Source: Ziziphus jujuba (taxonomy: Eukaryota > Streptophyta > Magnoliopsida > Rosales > Rhamnaceae). From it: DNA of 64,000 bases. Every line of letters begins with the position of its first letter. Position 1 is the stretch's first letter. The stretch lies in the NCBI RefSeq assembly GCF_031755915.1, contig NC_083387.1, positions 25,670,501-25,734,500 of the forward strand, read 5' to 3'. The notes beneath the pieces were generated by a model. The model was not told the origin of the DNA. It saw only the letters and a program-made list of their open reading frames with translations, and ran no database searches. Below, in pieces: positions 23,171 to 35,030 of the stretch. The position numbers were made by a program, and so were the translations under genes.

Positions 23171-24755
23171 CCCTTAAGATGGTGGAAGCAGTACCACAGA
23201 TTAGTCTAGTCTAAAATCATGGAGCAATGCCAATACCGGAAATTTTATGCAGCTGGACATTGAAGAGAGCAAATAATAATATACTTCCTGGTAAGGCTGC
23301 TGATTGCGCTTTAGGTTCATGTTATTGGAAAAATAGTCCTGGTTCTGTCTTTGAATTCAAGTTTTGTTTATCCTTCACCTTTTCCATGCCATCTCAAGTG
23401 CTCATGCTTTCTTATCTCCTAAAGTAAGTAACAATAACAAGTGGATTTGTTTATCTTTTTACATACCAATGTTAGTCTTAACTTATATGAAATAGGTATA
23501 TGCTACTGCAGAAAATGAAGTTGCGAAGCTTGATAAGAGTTGGTCAGAGAACCCTATCCATAATAGCGTTTGAATTAGTAAAATTTCTTATGTGTTTAAA
23601 TAAAGTAGGTTAATAGAACTATTTCATGCTGCAAATAAAGTGGACCTCCTCTAGCAAGTTGTGTGGCCTTGCTGAAACTAGTTATGTTTCATAGTCGCTT
23701 ACTGAGGGGGGGGGGGGGGGGGGGGGGGGGGCGGGGGGGAAGGTTGTAGTTTGTAGTCATCGAATAATCATTTTTGTATCTTCAAACCTGGTGAAAAAAA
23801 CAAGCCTAGAAGGTTGCATGATGAGCTTGCTAAGAGAAGTTTGATTTGTTCAAACAGAAAGAAGAAAAGAATAATTTGCATTAAGTTTCAACTTTGGTCA
23901 TCCATTATATATATATATATATATGTGTGTGTGTATGCATATATTTTATGTAAAATGTTTTAACTATTTGTATGATCGTGTGCTCCTTTTGTTCTTACAG
24001 TTATCATCCTTCTTACCATTTGTTTCCATATCCGAGTGAATGGAATTAGATCTATCATTTCTTGGCAACTTGATAACATGTCAAACTCCATGATTAATAT
24101 GTGTCCTGTCGAAAGTAGAATATTCAAAACGTAGATGAAAGTTGTTTTTTTTCCTTGAGTCTTTAATTATGGTAGACGTATGCTAAAGCATTTGCAGCAT
24201 TGCTTTCAGAATGCATAATGACGTGATACTCATACTGTCTTAAAACTTTTACCAATATATATATATATATATACCGTTTTAAAATGTTATACAATCGAAC
24301 GGCCGGGATTAAGAAACAAGTAAAAGATCAAAGGAAGAACGAAATTAAAATAAAATAAAATAAACCAGACTTTTTAGTCCTTGTTTGAGATGCTGAGAAG
24401 CCACGTTGAGCAGTAGAGTAAGCCTTTTTTTTTTTTCTGTTTTTCTTTTTTTACTAATTATTTTAGGGTGTAAATAGTGGTGGACTGTTCTAATACATCC
24501 ATAGCTTAAGACAAAAGAAGTTTAATATATTGGGCATCAACTTTCCAACTAAAAATCATAATTTGAACTCTCAATGCATTGAATAAAGAAAAATGCTGAT
24601 CACTGATCACCAGTAAAATTTACATGTCAGAAGGCACTTTAAGTGTTTATAATTAAAGGGTTTATTTTTCTTTATTAGACTTTTAGTGTTAAAAATTAAA
24701 TAGAATTAAAGGTATCCAATTAAAATTTACCACATAAACTGTAGTTTTACTAGTG
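23171..24755. other. Spacer between PPR pseudogene and LINE remnant
   Basis: No gene was recognised. It contains the poly-G tract at 23706 and two (TA)n runs. The frame at 23227-23427 has no recognisable domain. Confidence 0.5.
23706..23739 (+). repeat. Poly-G tract: 26 G, one C, 7 G
   Basis: Twenty-six consecutive G residues, then C, then seven more G, in otherwise AT-rich DNA. Homopolymeric G of this length is rare and could form G-quadruplexes. It may also mark an assembly or sequencing artefact. Confidence 0.95.
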
Positions 24756-25910
24756 ATAATCACGGGATTCCATTTGTCTGATGTGCAATCTTGGAGAAAA
24801 GATTGTGACTCATCTCCTTGTGGGTTGCTCTTGGACTGGTTTGGTTCCTCTTTCAGTTTTAGTGCTGATCGACTCTCATCAATCTTTTTTGTCCTGGCTG
24901 CAGGATATCATACTATCCTTGATGATGGATAAGGTGTATGGTGATTCTAATATTGGACTTCTTTGCTATATATGTTGCACATATGGAAATCATGGATTAA
25001 GTGCCTTCATGAGGCAGTCTTACCCAATCCGTTGATGATTGTTAAAGTGGCTTCTAATGCACACAAGGAGTTTGCAGACAATAACAACACTTTTTTCCAA
25101 AATGAGTCCCACAAAGTATAGTGTTCCATCCTCGGTGGACGCTTACACTTTCTGGTTTTGTAAAACTAAACAGCCCCGCAGCTGTTAAAATAGTCAAATT
25201 GGAAGGACCTGTTGGAGTTGTTGCTCGAGATTGGTTTGGTGGTCTCTTGTGCTTTCATTATATCCGACTGTTAGTAGATGAAGTTGTAACAATTGAAGGA
25301 CAGGCTGTCTACCATGCATTGTTTCTGGCTAGAAGAATGGGTTACAAGTTACAACAATGTTCAGGTGGAAATGGATTGTGCCATATTGCATGAACCGCTA
25401 TGTGGCTCTGGTTCAAGTCCCTGTTGGACTTTTTGAAGCTTTATTTATACATATTATTTCTAGTAGTAGAGAGTTTATGAGCTGTTCTTTTCATTTACCT
25501 CCAAGATTTTGTAATGTCTCTGGATAGAATCTGACTACCCAGCCTGAACTACAGTATTTTTTACTCTGATCTTTCTGAATCAACTACAGTCTTGATTTGG
25601 CGGAGTTGGGGTTTAATGATTTTGTTGTGCTAAGTGATTGTAAAGGTGCGGTAGATATGGTGCTTGGTGATCAGATTAATTTCCATGAGGATTGCTTTGT
25701 CCATATGGAGGTTAAATATCATTTGAGAATCTTGTCTTCCGTTTCTTGCGAGTATACTCTTGCTGCTCGCTTAGTTGCTAAATAGGCTTCACATTATGAT
25801 GATTTTGTTGTATGGGTTGAAGAGGGACCTTCTTGGCTCTCAGATACTCTTCTACATGTGTCTCTTGTTCTTCAGTTTAAGGGATTATTCAATCTTTCTT
25901 GCAAAGAATA
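24755..25910 (+). pseudogene. LINE-type retroelement 3' remnant (zf-RVT plus RNase H-like)
   Basis: Fragments in order: CNLGEKIVTHLLVGCSWTGL (24781), the zf-RVT-like end of a plant LINE ORF2. Then comes RWTLTLSGFVKLN...VGVVARDWFGGLL...VDEVVTIEGQAVYHALFLAR (25121-25340) and VVLSDCKGAVDMVLGDQINF...SCEYTLAARLVAK (25620-25785), the RNase H-like core containing the SDCK segment. Stops and frameshifts break it throughout. It differs from the copies at 17.7 and 34.6 kb, so it is a separate element lineage. Confidence 0.78.
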
Positions 25911-27387
25911 AAAAATAAGTTTTATTTTCATCCAAAAAAAATTGTTAATTCTTTCGTCCAAAAAGGCTTGGGTTTTTTTTTGTTTTGTTTTTTTTTTTTT
26001 TACCAATTTTAATGTATCAATCATTAACATTTACTGTAACTATAATCATTTACCCAAAAAATTTACTTTAACTACTATTATCTATATCATAAATACACCA
26101 AAAACCTTTAGATTTTTTTCTTCTAATATATATATATAGATATAAATATTATGACTTAAATTTCATTGTAGGTTAACATTAAATAAAAACTATAGAAACA
26201 TTGGATGAGACATTACGAATAAATCTAACACCATGATATTAAATAAAATTTGATCAGATAATTAACATATATTATTTAAATCTATTTTAATCATTCAAAA
26301 ATTAGTTTTTATTTTTATTTTTTTTTATGTGTATTCATCCGTCCTCTTAGGAGAGGAAATACCTATTAGTATAATGTTATTGTGGATTAAATAATAATAA
26401 AGTTTTGTTTCAGTTGAAATTCACAAACACCTATGTAATATTTATGCATATAAAAAATTGTAATCCTTTGCTCAAATAACAATATAAATGTAGGATAATG
26501 TATCATACCATAAGAGGGCAAAGTAAATTCCTCTTTTGTAGTGGAAAGAGGGGGAGACCGAAGGCTAATGTGTGGACCACTGTTGGCCAAACTCAAAGTT
26601 AGCTCTTCATTTTCTATTAAGCAATAAAAAAAAACAAATATTGTAAACATCCTACAAATTGTATCGTAAACGTCTATCATTATGGTATTCACTACATGGG
26701 CATATGTGTGTATATATATATATATATATATGTATTGTAAAAAATGGTATTCACTATTCAATTTTATTCCTTTATACAGTATATGAATATCAATAATCCG
26801 ACAGAGGACAAAATAGATTCATCTTTCATCTTTAACAGGATGAGGAGAGGCTGAAGGCTGGTGTATATATAAACATATATATATATATATATATAATATT
26901 TTGGGTGAATCGGCTGAGTATTGATTGTATCATATTATCTTATCTATACTCTATATGATATAAAAAAATAAATAAATCAAATTTCGTAACCAGTATTATC
27001 ATATAAAGTATAAAAATTTTGTCCAATAAGTATAAGTATTAAAAATTTTTAACAGTATACAAGATTCAATATTACTAATTTGTATACTGCCTTAAGTAGT
27101 TTTCTACTAAAAACGGATTTTTTTTTTTTTTTTTTTTTTTTGGTTTAAGCTTTACAGTGTACAGACCAAGCCCGTGCGTGATGCCAAGAAAATAGTTCCT
27201 TCTCAGCCAATAAAATATCAGAATACTGAAAATAAGAAAAAGCATAGTGGTGTAGAAAAATGGGAGTTCAATGAATTCTAAACGTGGGCACCAAGACTTC
27301 GTTGATGAAAAGGAAATTACAGAGAAAATTCTAAGAGAACGATATGGATTCTTTCAAATCTGAAAACTAAGAATTACCTGGCGGTGG

Positions 27388-27423
<36 letters not shown>

Positions 27424-29605
27424 GACTTATATGAGATCAATATTAATATTAACTTAAAAAATAAATCTATATAGTATATAAAAGTAGAATAGTCATCATA
27501 AAAAATTTTCTATGTGTCATTATAATATTCTTTTAAATTCCTTTCGAACTCATCAATGAAATAAAAAAAAAATCATCTCCTCTTTTTGTTATTATTTACA
27601 GTCTTATCAAAATGTTAACTAGTAACAATGGAGAGTTATTTAAAAGTATAAGATTTTTTTACCTTTAATCAGTTGTAACCAAAAATATATAATTTAGTAG
27701 GACAAAAATATAATATTATATTTGTACAATAATAAATTAAAGTGTATCTCAATATATAACATATTTTAAATATTTTTATATATATAAATGTGATTATATA
27801 GAAAATAATAAAAATATCTCTTATTTGGATACAAAAAAATTACATTAATAATATAATTTTATTTTATTAACAGAAAAAAATTGAAATATCTTTTTTAGAA
27901 TGTAATTTTTAAATATGGAAAAATAGAATTTATATTTAAAACAATTTTTATTTTATTCTATTCTATTTATCAAATAAATCAAATACATTTAGTTTTTCAT
28001 TAATACAGAAAAATTAATTATTTGAAAATGATAAAAAAAAATGAAAGAAGATAGTCATAATAACAAATATATATATTAAAAAAATATAATCTATATATTA
28101 AAATTTTTATTGGTTTGTTATATTTATTTTATGTAAAATAAAAAGATTTATATATACGATAAATAATAATTAAATTTCATATACTAAGACATATACATAT
28201 ATAGATATATAATAAAAGAAACTTCAATATCAAAATATATAGAATTCAATAATAAAATTGACTTCCTTATTTAATCTTTTTAAAATATATATAATCATAA
28301 ATAAATTATCTTGTAAGGTAAAAATATGTTCATAGAGAAAATAATAATAAAAATAAATATAATTAAATTATGTTATGAGAATTTAATATAGGAAAATTAA
28401 TTATTACAACGAATCAAAAAATACATTTGAATCTAAATTTAAATTCTATAAATAGAAAATATTATATAAATATATTTGAATTCTATAGACAGGAAAAATT
28501 AAATAGGAAAATATTTTTTTAATTTAAATTCCATAATTGAATAGTATTATTATATATAGAGGTCAAACTTTTCATTTTTAACAAACTTTTACGATATAAA
28601 TTAGGAAAAATTAAAATCTAAATATATTTAATAACAATAAAATTTTTAAATAAGATTTTAAATATGACCGGATAGGTTGATTTTATCACCTAAATCAACG
28701 CTAACAAGACACAGTAAATTTTCAAAGTTCGAGTCCTAAGTTTTGATAATAAATTAAAAACTAGTAGTGCTAAAATGATTTTAATTGATGAATATATTTT
28801 GTTTTTTTTTAAAAAAAACTTTCTTTACATATTATTATTATTATTATTATTATTATTTGTTTCAATATGTTTAATTTCTATTTATTCTTAGCTTGCTGTT
28901 TCAGATTATTTAAAACTATTTTTTATAATAAATAATACATATAATATAATTTAAAATTTTATATGTAAACATGCATGTAATTTATAATAACATCAAATCT
29001 AAAATATTATTATTTATGATATTATATATATTATATATAAAAGTAAGATGGTTAATGAAAATTTTTTCCACATGTCATCATTAGATTTGAATATAATTAG
29101 TTATTACAAATTATTTCTAAAATTATCTATTATGATTTTACATCTCATATATTGGATGGGGATCGATGTTACAATACCATTCATTCAATTTTTCAATCTT
29201 TTTCCTTAATTTTTTTCCCTTTATTTCTTTCAAGAGGAAGCATAGTTTCATTATTCGCACCTCTAAAACAAACTTACAAATAGTATACATTTCAATTTTA
29301 TTATACACAAAAGGGCATCACATACCTAGTAATTGAAAATATAAAAATAAAAAATAAAACCAGATTTAAAATGTGATAAACGATGGTTATATACCATACG
29401 TAGTTGAAAACATAAAAAATAAGAAATACCTTAACCCCAAGCTTTTCATAGGATAGGCATTAATAAGGCTTGATTATAATAACAAATTGTTCTATGAAAA
29501 CCTTTTTTAGTAGAATAATTAATAAACACATAAAAGGTCACAATAATAACGATATACATCATAGAAATTACAAAACTAACGTGGTATTAACATATTGCAA
29601 AATGG
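25911..29605. other. Extremely AT-rich spacer
   Basis: About 3.7 kb of A/T with TA microsatellites, a poly-T run at 27119-27141 and (TTA)n at 28829-28857. No plausible gene frame exists on either strand; the 124-codon minus-strand frame at 26387-26761 crosses a TA repeat and shows no domain. The stretch from 27400 to 29200 is particularly poor in G and C. Confidence 0.65.
28829..28857. repeat. (TTA)n microsatellite
   Basis: About nine TTA units in the AT-rich spacer. Confidence 0.9.
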
Positions 29606-29610
29606 CTTTA

Positions 29611-30762
29611 GATTCTTCCTTGTAAGCCACAAACAAGTATTTGATCTCACTCATGAAGCACACCATTAACCAAGACAACGTCAATAGTTGTCTCATCTCC
29701 TTCAACAACCTTGACTTCCAACATAGTACACTAACCAACAGTAACCACCCATATTTCCAAGTTCAAAGTCTCAACTATCTTGTGCATTCAACCATTTGTA
29801 AAGAAAGTTAACCTACACTTCATTACTGTACATAAACTTCTCAACTTTGAGTCCATTGAACCAAGAGTAACAACAAATCTGGAACCCCTTCACTGCTGAA
29901 TTCTTTACAAATCAAATCTCAACAAACTATATCAAAAGAAATTTTAAAGCTAAATAAATTACAACAATAAATATGTCATTGTCTATTAGTAATACCTAAT
30001 GGTATAATAATGTGGATCTCTCCCATTTTCTCTATTTCTATAGTACAGTTCTGTATTTAAACATTTTCCTTGAACTACGTGATGATTTAGAACCCATATA
30101 AACATGGAGATTTAACATTAGAATCAAACAGAAAAGAAAAAAAAAAGTAATAATAAAAAATTAAAATTGAAAAAGAAAGAAAGAAAGAAGATATAGGAGG
30201 AGAAGATCAGAATCATATAAACTCATTTTATACTTAGATTATTTGATTCATCATTAACAATAGGTGCATTGCCGGTTTTCCAGCCATAAAGTTTGTCTAA
30301 CCTGAAAATTTGATAAAATCAAGAACAATAAGTCAATTTCAAAAAGTTGATAAGCTGGTAAATCCACTAAGAAGACAGATATATATGACTATAGTATTGT
30401 CTTATTAAGTGCAATAATGAATTTTGTATTCCTCATTTCAAAAGTTCAGCGATTCAAGTGTTTCGGCCTGTAACCTAATTGTAATATCAAGAACCAAAAT
30501 TGCAACATCACATAAGCCTGAACCCCGTGATAGCAAGTTAGCAAATGACTCGTACCTAGGTGTTTCAATAACCAACAATCCTGGCCCACCTAGGGCGTTC
30601 AATTTGTCATCAACTTGCAACTCCTACATTCTTTTATGTATATTCTCCGCATGAGAATATGTTGTAGGTGCACCAATTTGCTAAGTAGTATCCCAACCTC
30701 ACACCTTCCTAGAACATTAGTACCCCGGATACAATCCAAAAGTTTTGTTTTACGAGCTAACT
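29611..30762 (-). pseudogene. eIF5B translation initiation factor pseudogene, introns retained
   Basis: Minus-strand pieces match the G domain and domain II start of eIF5B, the GTPase for ribosomal subunit joining. They are KTKLLDCIRGTNV (about 30755-30713), [20 protein letters not shown] and [16 protein letters not shown] (30585-30490), ESLNF and MRNTKFIIALNK (to about 30395), LDKLYGWKTGNAPIV after an AG at about 30303, EGVPDLLLLLVQWTQ (29895-29850), then CTMLEVKVVEG and DVVLVNGVLHE before a TGA and DQILVCGLQG (29735-29615). The P-loop side reads LARKTK instead of GKT context, and the DTPG switch reads ETPR, so GTP binding is lost. Introns remain at LNK/LDKLYGW and before CTMLEVK, so it is a partial genomic duplication, not a processed copy. 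The N-terminal half and domains III-IV are absent. Confidence 0.9.
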
Positions 30763-30810
30763 TTTGTTGGAATATGTTGGAAAAACCTTCAATAATTTAT
30801 TGTTTCCTAA

Positions 30811-31025
30811 ATATGCGAACATGTTACTTCAAATCTACAACAGTTCAAAGAAAGAAAAATATATGCTAGGGCATGCCACTTCAAACCTGTAACAGTTGAA
30901 AAAAAGAAAAATGTGTACCAAAGTGTGCCACTTCAAACCTGCAATAATTCAAAGAAAAAAAAAAAATGTGCGCCCAAGGTATGCCACTTCAAACCTTTAA
31001 CGGTTCAAAGAAAAAAAAATATGCT
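30811..31025 (+). repeat. ~60-bp tandem repeat, about four copies
   Basis: The unit contains ATGCCACTTCAAACCTGTAA then CAGTTCAAAGAAA and a short A-rich linker. Copies start near 30811 (most diverged), 30870, 30927 and 30979. It abuts the 5' end of the eIF5B pseudogene. Confidence 0.85.
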
Positions 31026-31539
31026 CAAATTGAAGTAAACTATACTCTAATTGAAGTAAACTACTTAGACAATCGGAGCTTCAATATATAGGCAATGAGC
31101 TTCTCAATATGCTGGTTGTATTTTCAATGTGTCATTTTTCACTTTCCATTTCTTTAACAAATCACATTTATATTTGTGATTATTCAAAACTTTTCGCTTC
31201 TAAATCATGTGAGAAAATCCATTCTTCTTCGGTACTTGACCATTTTTTACCAATAATTAAAATAGTATCTAAATAATCAAATATTAAATTAATTAAGATT
31301 CCAAATTAAATTATGGTCCAAATATTGCCCCCTTTGGTTTATAATTTTGTGGTGTAATGTAAAAATTACAAAGTAATATTTAATTAGCTCCTTAGTCTTG
31401 ATGTTGTAACTTTGTAAGATTCCATAAGTCCATATTACCATACACTAAATATATCCGTCAACCTAACTCGCCTCTTCTTTCTTTAATGCCTCATGGACAT
31501 TCCAACTAGTTACGTAAAATTTCTTTAAGAACAGACTAT

Positions 31540-31816
31540 TGATTGCGTTGGAATACTTTGTACCATCAATGTCCTAAAATTGATATACCCCCTTTCTTAA
31601 TATTTTGGTAATAGTGAAAGGTCATTCCTAAGTAGGAGACCATTTGCCACATTTTGGATTCTTGGAACCAATTGGCAAGATCACTTTCCACACCAAGTCT
31701 CCTACACCAAAGTCCTTGAATCGCACCTCTTGTTGAACAATCTTGCCACAACTTTCTTCTATATTTGAAAATGATCCAGCACAATCAATCTTGATTTCTG
31801 CTAAGTAGGAAAACAT
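31540..31816 (-). pseudogene. Ty3/gypsy integrase C-terminal fragment
   Basis: Minus-strand reading FGVGDLVWKVILPIGSKNPK then GKWSPT, E.PFTITKILRKGVYQF and DIDGTKYSNAIN matches the end of Ty3/gypsy integrase in plants (VGDLVWK...WEGPF motif). The expected Trp-Glu-Gly-Pro is broken by two stops, TAG and TGA. No LTR, primer site or reverse transcriptase accompanies it. Confidence 0.75.
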
Positions 31817-31828
31817 GGGACTGAAAGT

Positions 31829-32945
31829 CTACCATTCATTAATGAATATTATTTGCAATCTAAGAGACCTGCAAACCATAAAGTATGACTTGAAAAGTCC
31901 GCACTGCATGAGGTATGGCCTAAGGAACCTGTTGATGATTTTTAACGTTCTAGCCTTGGTTATTAGTTGGTACTCCACCATGAATTTGGCCTTGGCTATT
32001 TTCTTTCCTTCTTCATATTTCTCTTCAGTAATTGAATATTCAACTTCTCTCCTGTAGGATGGTTTGCACAGATATGGACACTGCAGCTCCAAAACTGTGG
32101 CACCAATTCCGATCCTGCTTCTTATTTTTCTGGCCTTGTGGATTAGGTTCTTCATTTTGGAGAGGAACGACTGATGGAGAAACTCAAAATTGAAATCAAA
32201 TGTAGGGAAGATGCTCTCCAAGGCATCTCTACTGCTCAAATGAGCCACTAATTTCACATCCTTTAGCAGGCATTGAAGCCTCTTCTTATATTTCTCAGGC
32301 ATATAAGTATGACGCAAGACGTCCCATACCACTATCTCTTCCCCACAACAAAAAGAAAATAAAACTTCCCATGGAAGGTTATCGACTATCACTGCCCGAC
32401 AGCAAACTCTTTGTTCATGTGAACCAGCTCTTAGCAACTTTCTAACATCAGGTATGTTTCTCTCCTGAGGTGAAAAGAAATGTACTTTGAATTTTCTGTC
32501 TAGTAATTGCAGTAGGTAGCTATGCGCTGCATCCACTTCTTTAAAATCAAAATTCCAGCTTGCCTACAAATCAGCAAGCATTTAATAAATTTAATTACAC
32601 ACAGACAAATAATAAATTGGTTAAAAACAGTAGGTTGAGGTATTTCACCCTTTCATCTGCAGGATATCATGGGGTCTTGCTGGTATTAGATGCCAACGGA
32701 CAGCTTGGTCATAGTATTTTAGAAGCATCTGTATGTATATAGATTCAGTAATGTGGCTGTCAACCAAGGCTTCCAGGGTCTCTTCCCTCTTTCCAAATAC
32801 ATAACCTTTAGTGCAAATTTTATGTCCGAGGCTGAGTTCTTCAATAGCTTGCTTCATGATTCTGTCACATTTTGTTGTAACGGCTTTGGGTTTTTGTCCT
32901 TGCATCATTTCCATCCATGTCTTGAAAAGCCACATGTAAGCCGAC
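31829..32945 (-). pseudogene. FAR1/MULE transposase-related fragments and a 235-codon open frame of unclear origin
   Basis: Reading from 32935 on the minus strand, MWLFKTWMEMMQGQKPKAV followed by DRIMKQAIEEL resembles the MULE transposase core of FAR1/FHY3-related proteins (WLF.TWL.AM.GQ.PK...D.AMK.AI.EVFP). The conserved TDQD has become TKCD, so a catalytic-position Asp is lost. EALVDSHI and MLLKYYDQAVRW may be the later FAR1 segment. Further downstream a frame of 235 codons (32536-31829) starts MDAAHSYLLQLL and is open, but I could match no domain with confidence. It may continue the FAR1-like unit or belong to the gypsy debris beside it. No zinc finger (SWIM) was recognised. Confidence 0.5.
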
Positions 32946-34635
32946 TTGCTTGGATTATGCAGTAGTGCATTGATGAATGTATAAAGATCAACTTTCTTAG
33001 AAGTATAATACTAACACAGTATATGTGAATTCTTCTTCTTTTATCTCATTATAATTATTCTAATTGTTTGACGTATTAATATACATAGACATTCATATTT
33101 ATATTTATTTTGTTATATACATATATATACACGTTTTAGTTTTTCTAGATTATTAATTTACTAATGGATGATGCTAATGACGATGATGGGGATGAAAATA
33201 GTTGGGGTGAAACTATGCTCTCATGTCTTGTCAACAAGAAGGATACAATTGTCCTAGGGGTCTTGTTGATCCAATTGTCCTAGGGGTCATAGTTGCACAA
33301 GGCATTGATAGGGTACAGTTAGATCAACATATTGATGTTACGAAATCAGTATCATATTTGTAATATAAAAACTTAAATTTTTTTTTTTTTCAGTTGAAAT
33401 TATATGTATATGTGCCATTGAACACTTGAAAGGATTTTTGAGAATTTTAACTATAGTAACAAATATCAATTTCGGTTAGCAGCTTCAACAATATACCCAT
33501 TACAATCAAATTTTACTGGCGAATGTCAACTACTTAAAATTAGCAAACGTTGTGGTTATCATGTTGTAGATGTTTGATGAAAAAATTCCCATAATGCCTA
33601 TATTATATATATATATATATATAAAGAGAACAAAGAACAATGTATCAAGATAGATATAAGTGTCAAACCAAAGAACAATGTATCAAGATAGATATAAGTG
33701 TCAAACCAAAGAACAATGTATCAAGATAGATATACGTGTCAAAAAGGTTGAATAATTAATTGAAAGTGTGTTTCAAGCTAGATAGTGAAAAGAGTCCCAG
33801 AGAAATTAAAGGTTTTTCTCTAATTTCTTTTTTTTTTTTTAATTATATTAAAAAAAAAAAAAAACAAAAAAACAGAGAGTTATGTTTATAAGAGTGGCAG
33901 CTGAGAAAAAGGATTCCACTCCTCAAGAGACGTTTTATTAGCCCAAAAGGGACCTCGCTCAATTAGAAAAGAAAAATAAATTTTCAATCAAATTATGAAT
34001 GCCATCAATCCAATCTACTTTTGGTCAATCGACAACTGCTCCCCTTTCATTCTTAAAAGTGTACCATTCAAAAAAACTTGGATTACGTGAGGAGGAGATT
34101 TTAAAAAATGATTCCTAATTAATTAGTAGGAGAAGACGCTTATTAAATAATTTTGGCTCCAACGTTCAGTCAGATGCTTAAGCCATGGCATCCATTTCAG
34201 CCTTAAAAAGTGTTATCCCATAGAGTTTTTGCATGTACAAGTTTAAAAGTTTTGTTTTTGTTGTTGTTGTAATACAAGGCTCAGCTTTTAATACATGCTC
34301 CCAGGTCAAAAGTGCTTACAAGGATTGAGAGACTGAAAACCAGAAAAAATACCCTTTCATTTTCATTCTAGATAATAAGATTTTCTTTCTAGAAATAGTT
34401 AACATTGCATTACAACCTATCTATTAATATGTTGCTTTCACAAGTATGGTTAAAGTTGGTTAAGTATTAACCAATGGGTGCTGCCGGTTAAATTGCTAGC
34501 AAATCACAACTTCAAAGGCTAGCTTGGCCAAAAGTTAGGTTGAAGTTGGAGCAACTCTTTTTGAAAAAACAGATATATATATTGATGTTTTAATCCTTAA
34601 ATTAGGATTAGTCCTATACCCAATTAGGTATGGGA
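32946..34635. other. Spacer with small tandem repeats
   Basis: AT-rich and without a recognisable gene. The phrase TTGTCCTAGGGGTC is duplicated near 33249 and 33277. The 38-bp tandem repeat at 33631 and poly-T/poly-A tracts at 33828-33862 lie here. Confidence 0.5.
33631..33744 (+). repeat. 38-bp tandem repeat, three copies
   Basis: Three head-to-tail units beginning CAAAGAACAATGTATCAAGA. The first two are identical and the third differs at two positions near its end. It follows directly after a (TA)n run. Confidence 0.93.
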
Positions 34636-34639
34636 ACAC

Positions 34640-35030
34640 CTTGCAATCATTCCAGTGGAAAAGGTAATCAAAACTAATGCTGATGGTTCCTTTCATCAGA
34701 ACATGGGAAGAGTTGCAGTGGGTGTAGTTGTAAGAGGTCATGAAAGGATACTTCACTTTTGGGTTTGTGGCATCTCTACTCTTTGCAGTGGGTGTAGATT
34801 AAAGATCGAATATGAGGCATATAATGGTGGGACAGACTAAAACTTTTTTCTTGGTGAGCTTTGGAAAGTGGAAAGATTGTGGAAGATTTTAAGGATAATA
34901 TTGACGGAGTTTTGAGTCGTGCTCTTTTTCACAATAATCCAAGCCTACAAAGATAACAGAGCAGACTGGGCAGCTAAAAGAACCAACCAAGGAAATCTTC
35001 ATCCTAGCTGAGAAGTTTCTGTCCCTTACA
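34640..35030 (+). pseudogene. RNase H-like (RVT_3) retroelement fragment, copy B
   Basis: A 61-codon frame reads VIKTNADGSFHQNMGRVAVG then VVVRGHERILHFWVCG and KIEYEAYNGGTD, the start of the RNase H-like domain (the DGS motif carries the first catalytic Asp). Further broken pieces give QTGQLKEPTKEIFILAEKF. It is the better preserved relative of copy A. Note that a short ~65-bp piece is repeated at 35037-35130 (GTTCAATGTATGACCATTTC). Confidence 0.75.

Noticed and set aside
25405..25420. GGTTCAAGTCC word resembling a tRNA B box
   Set aside because: No A box or cloverleaf fits around it; it lies inside the LINE-type remnant.
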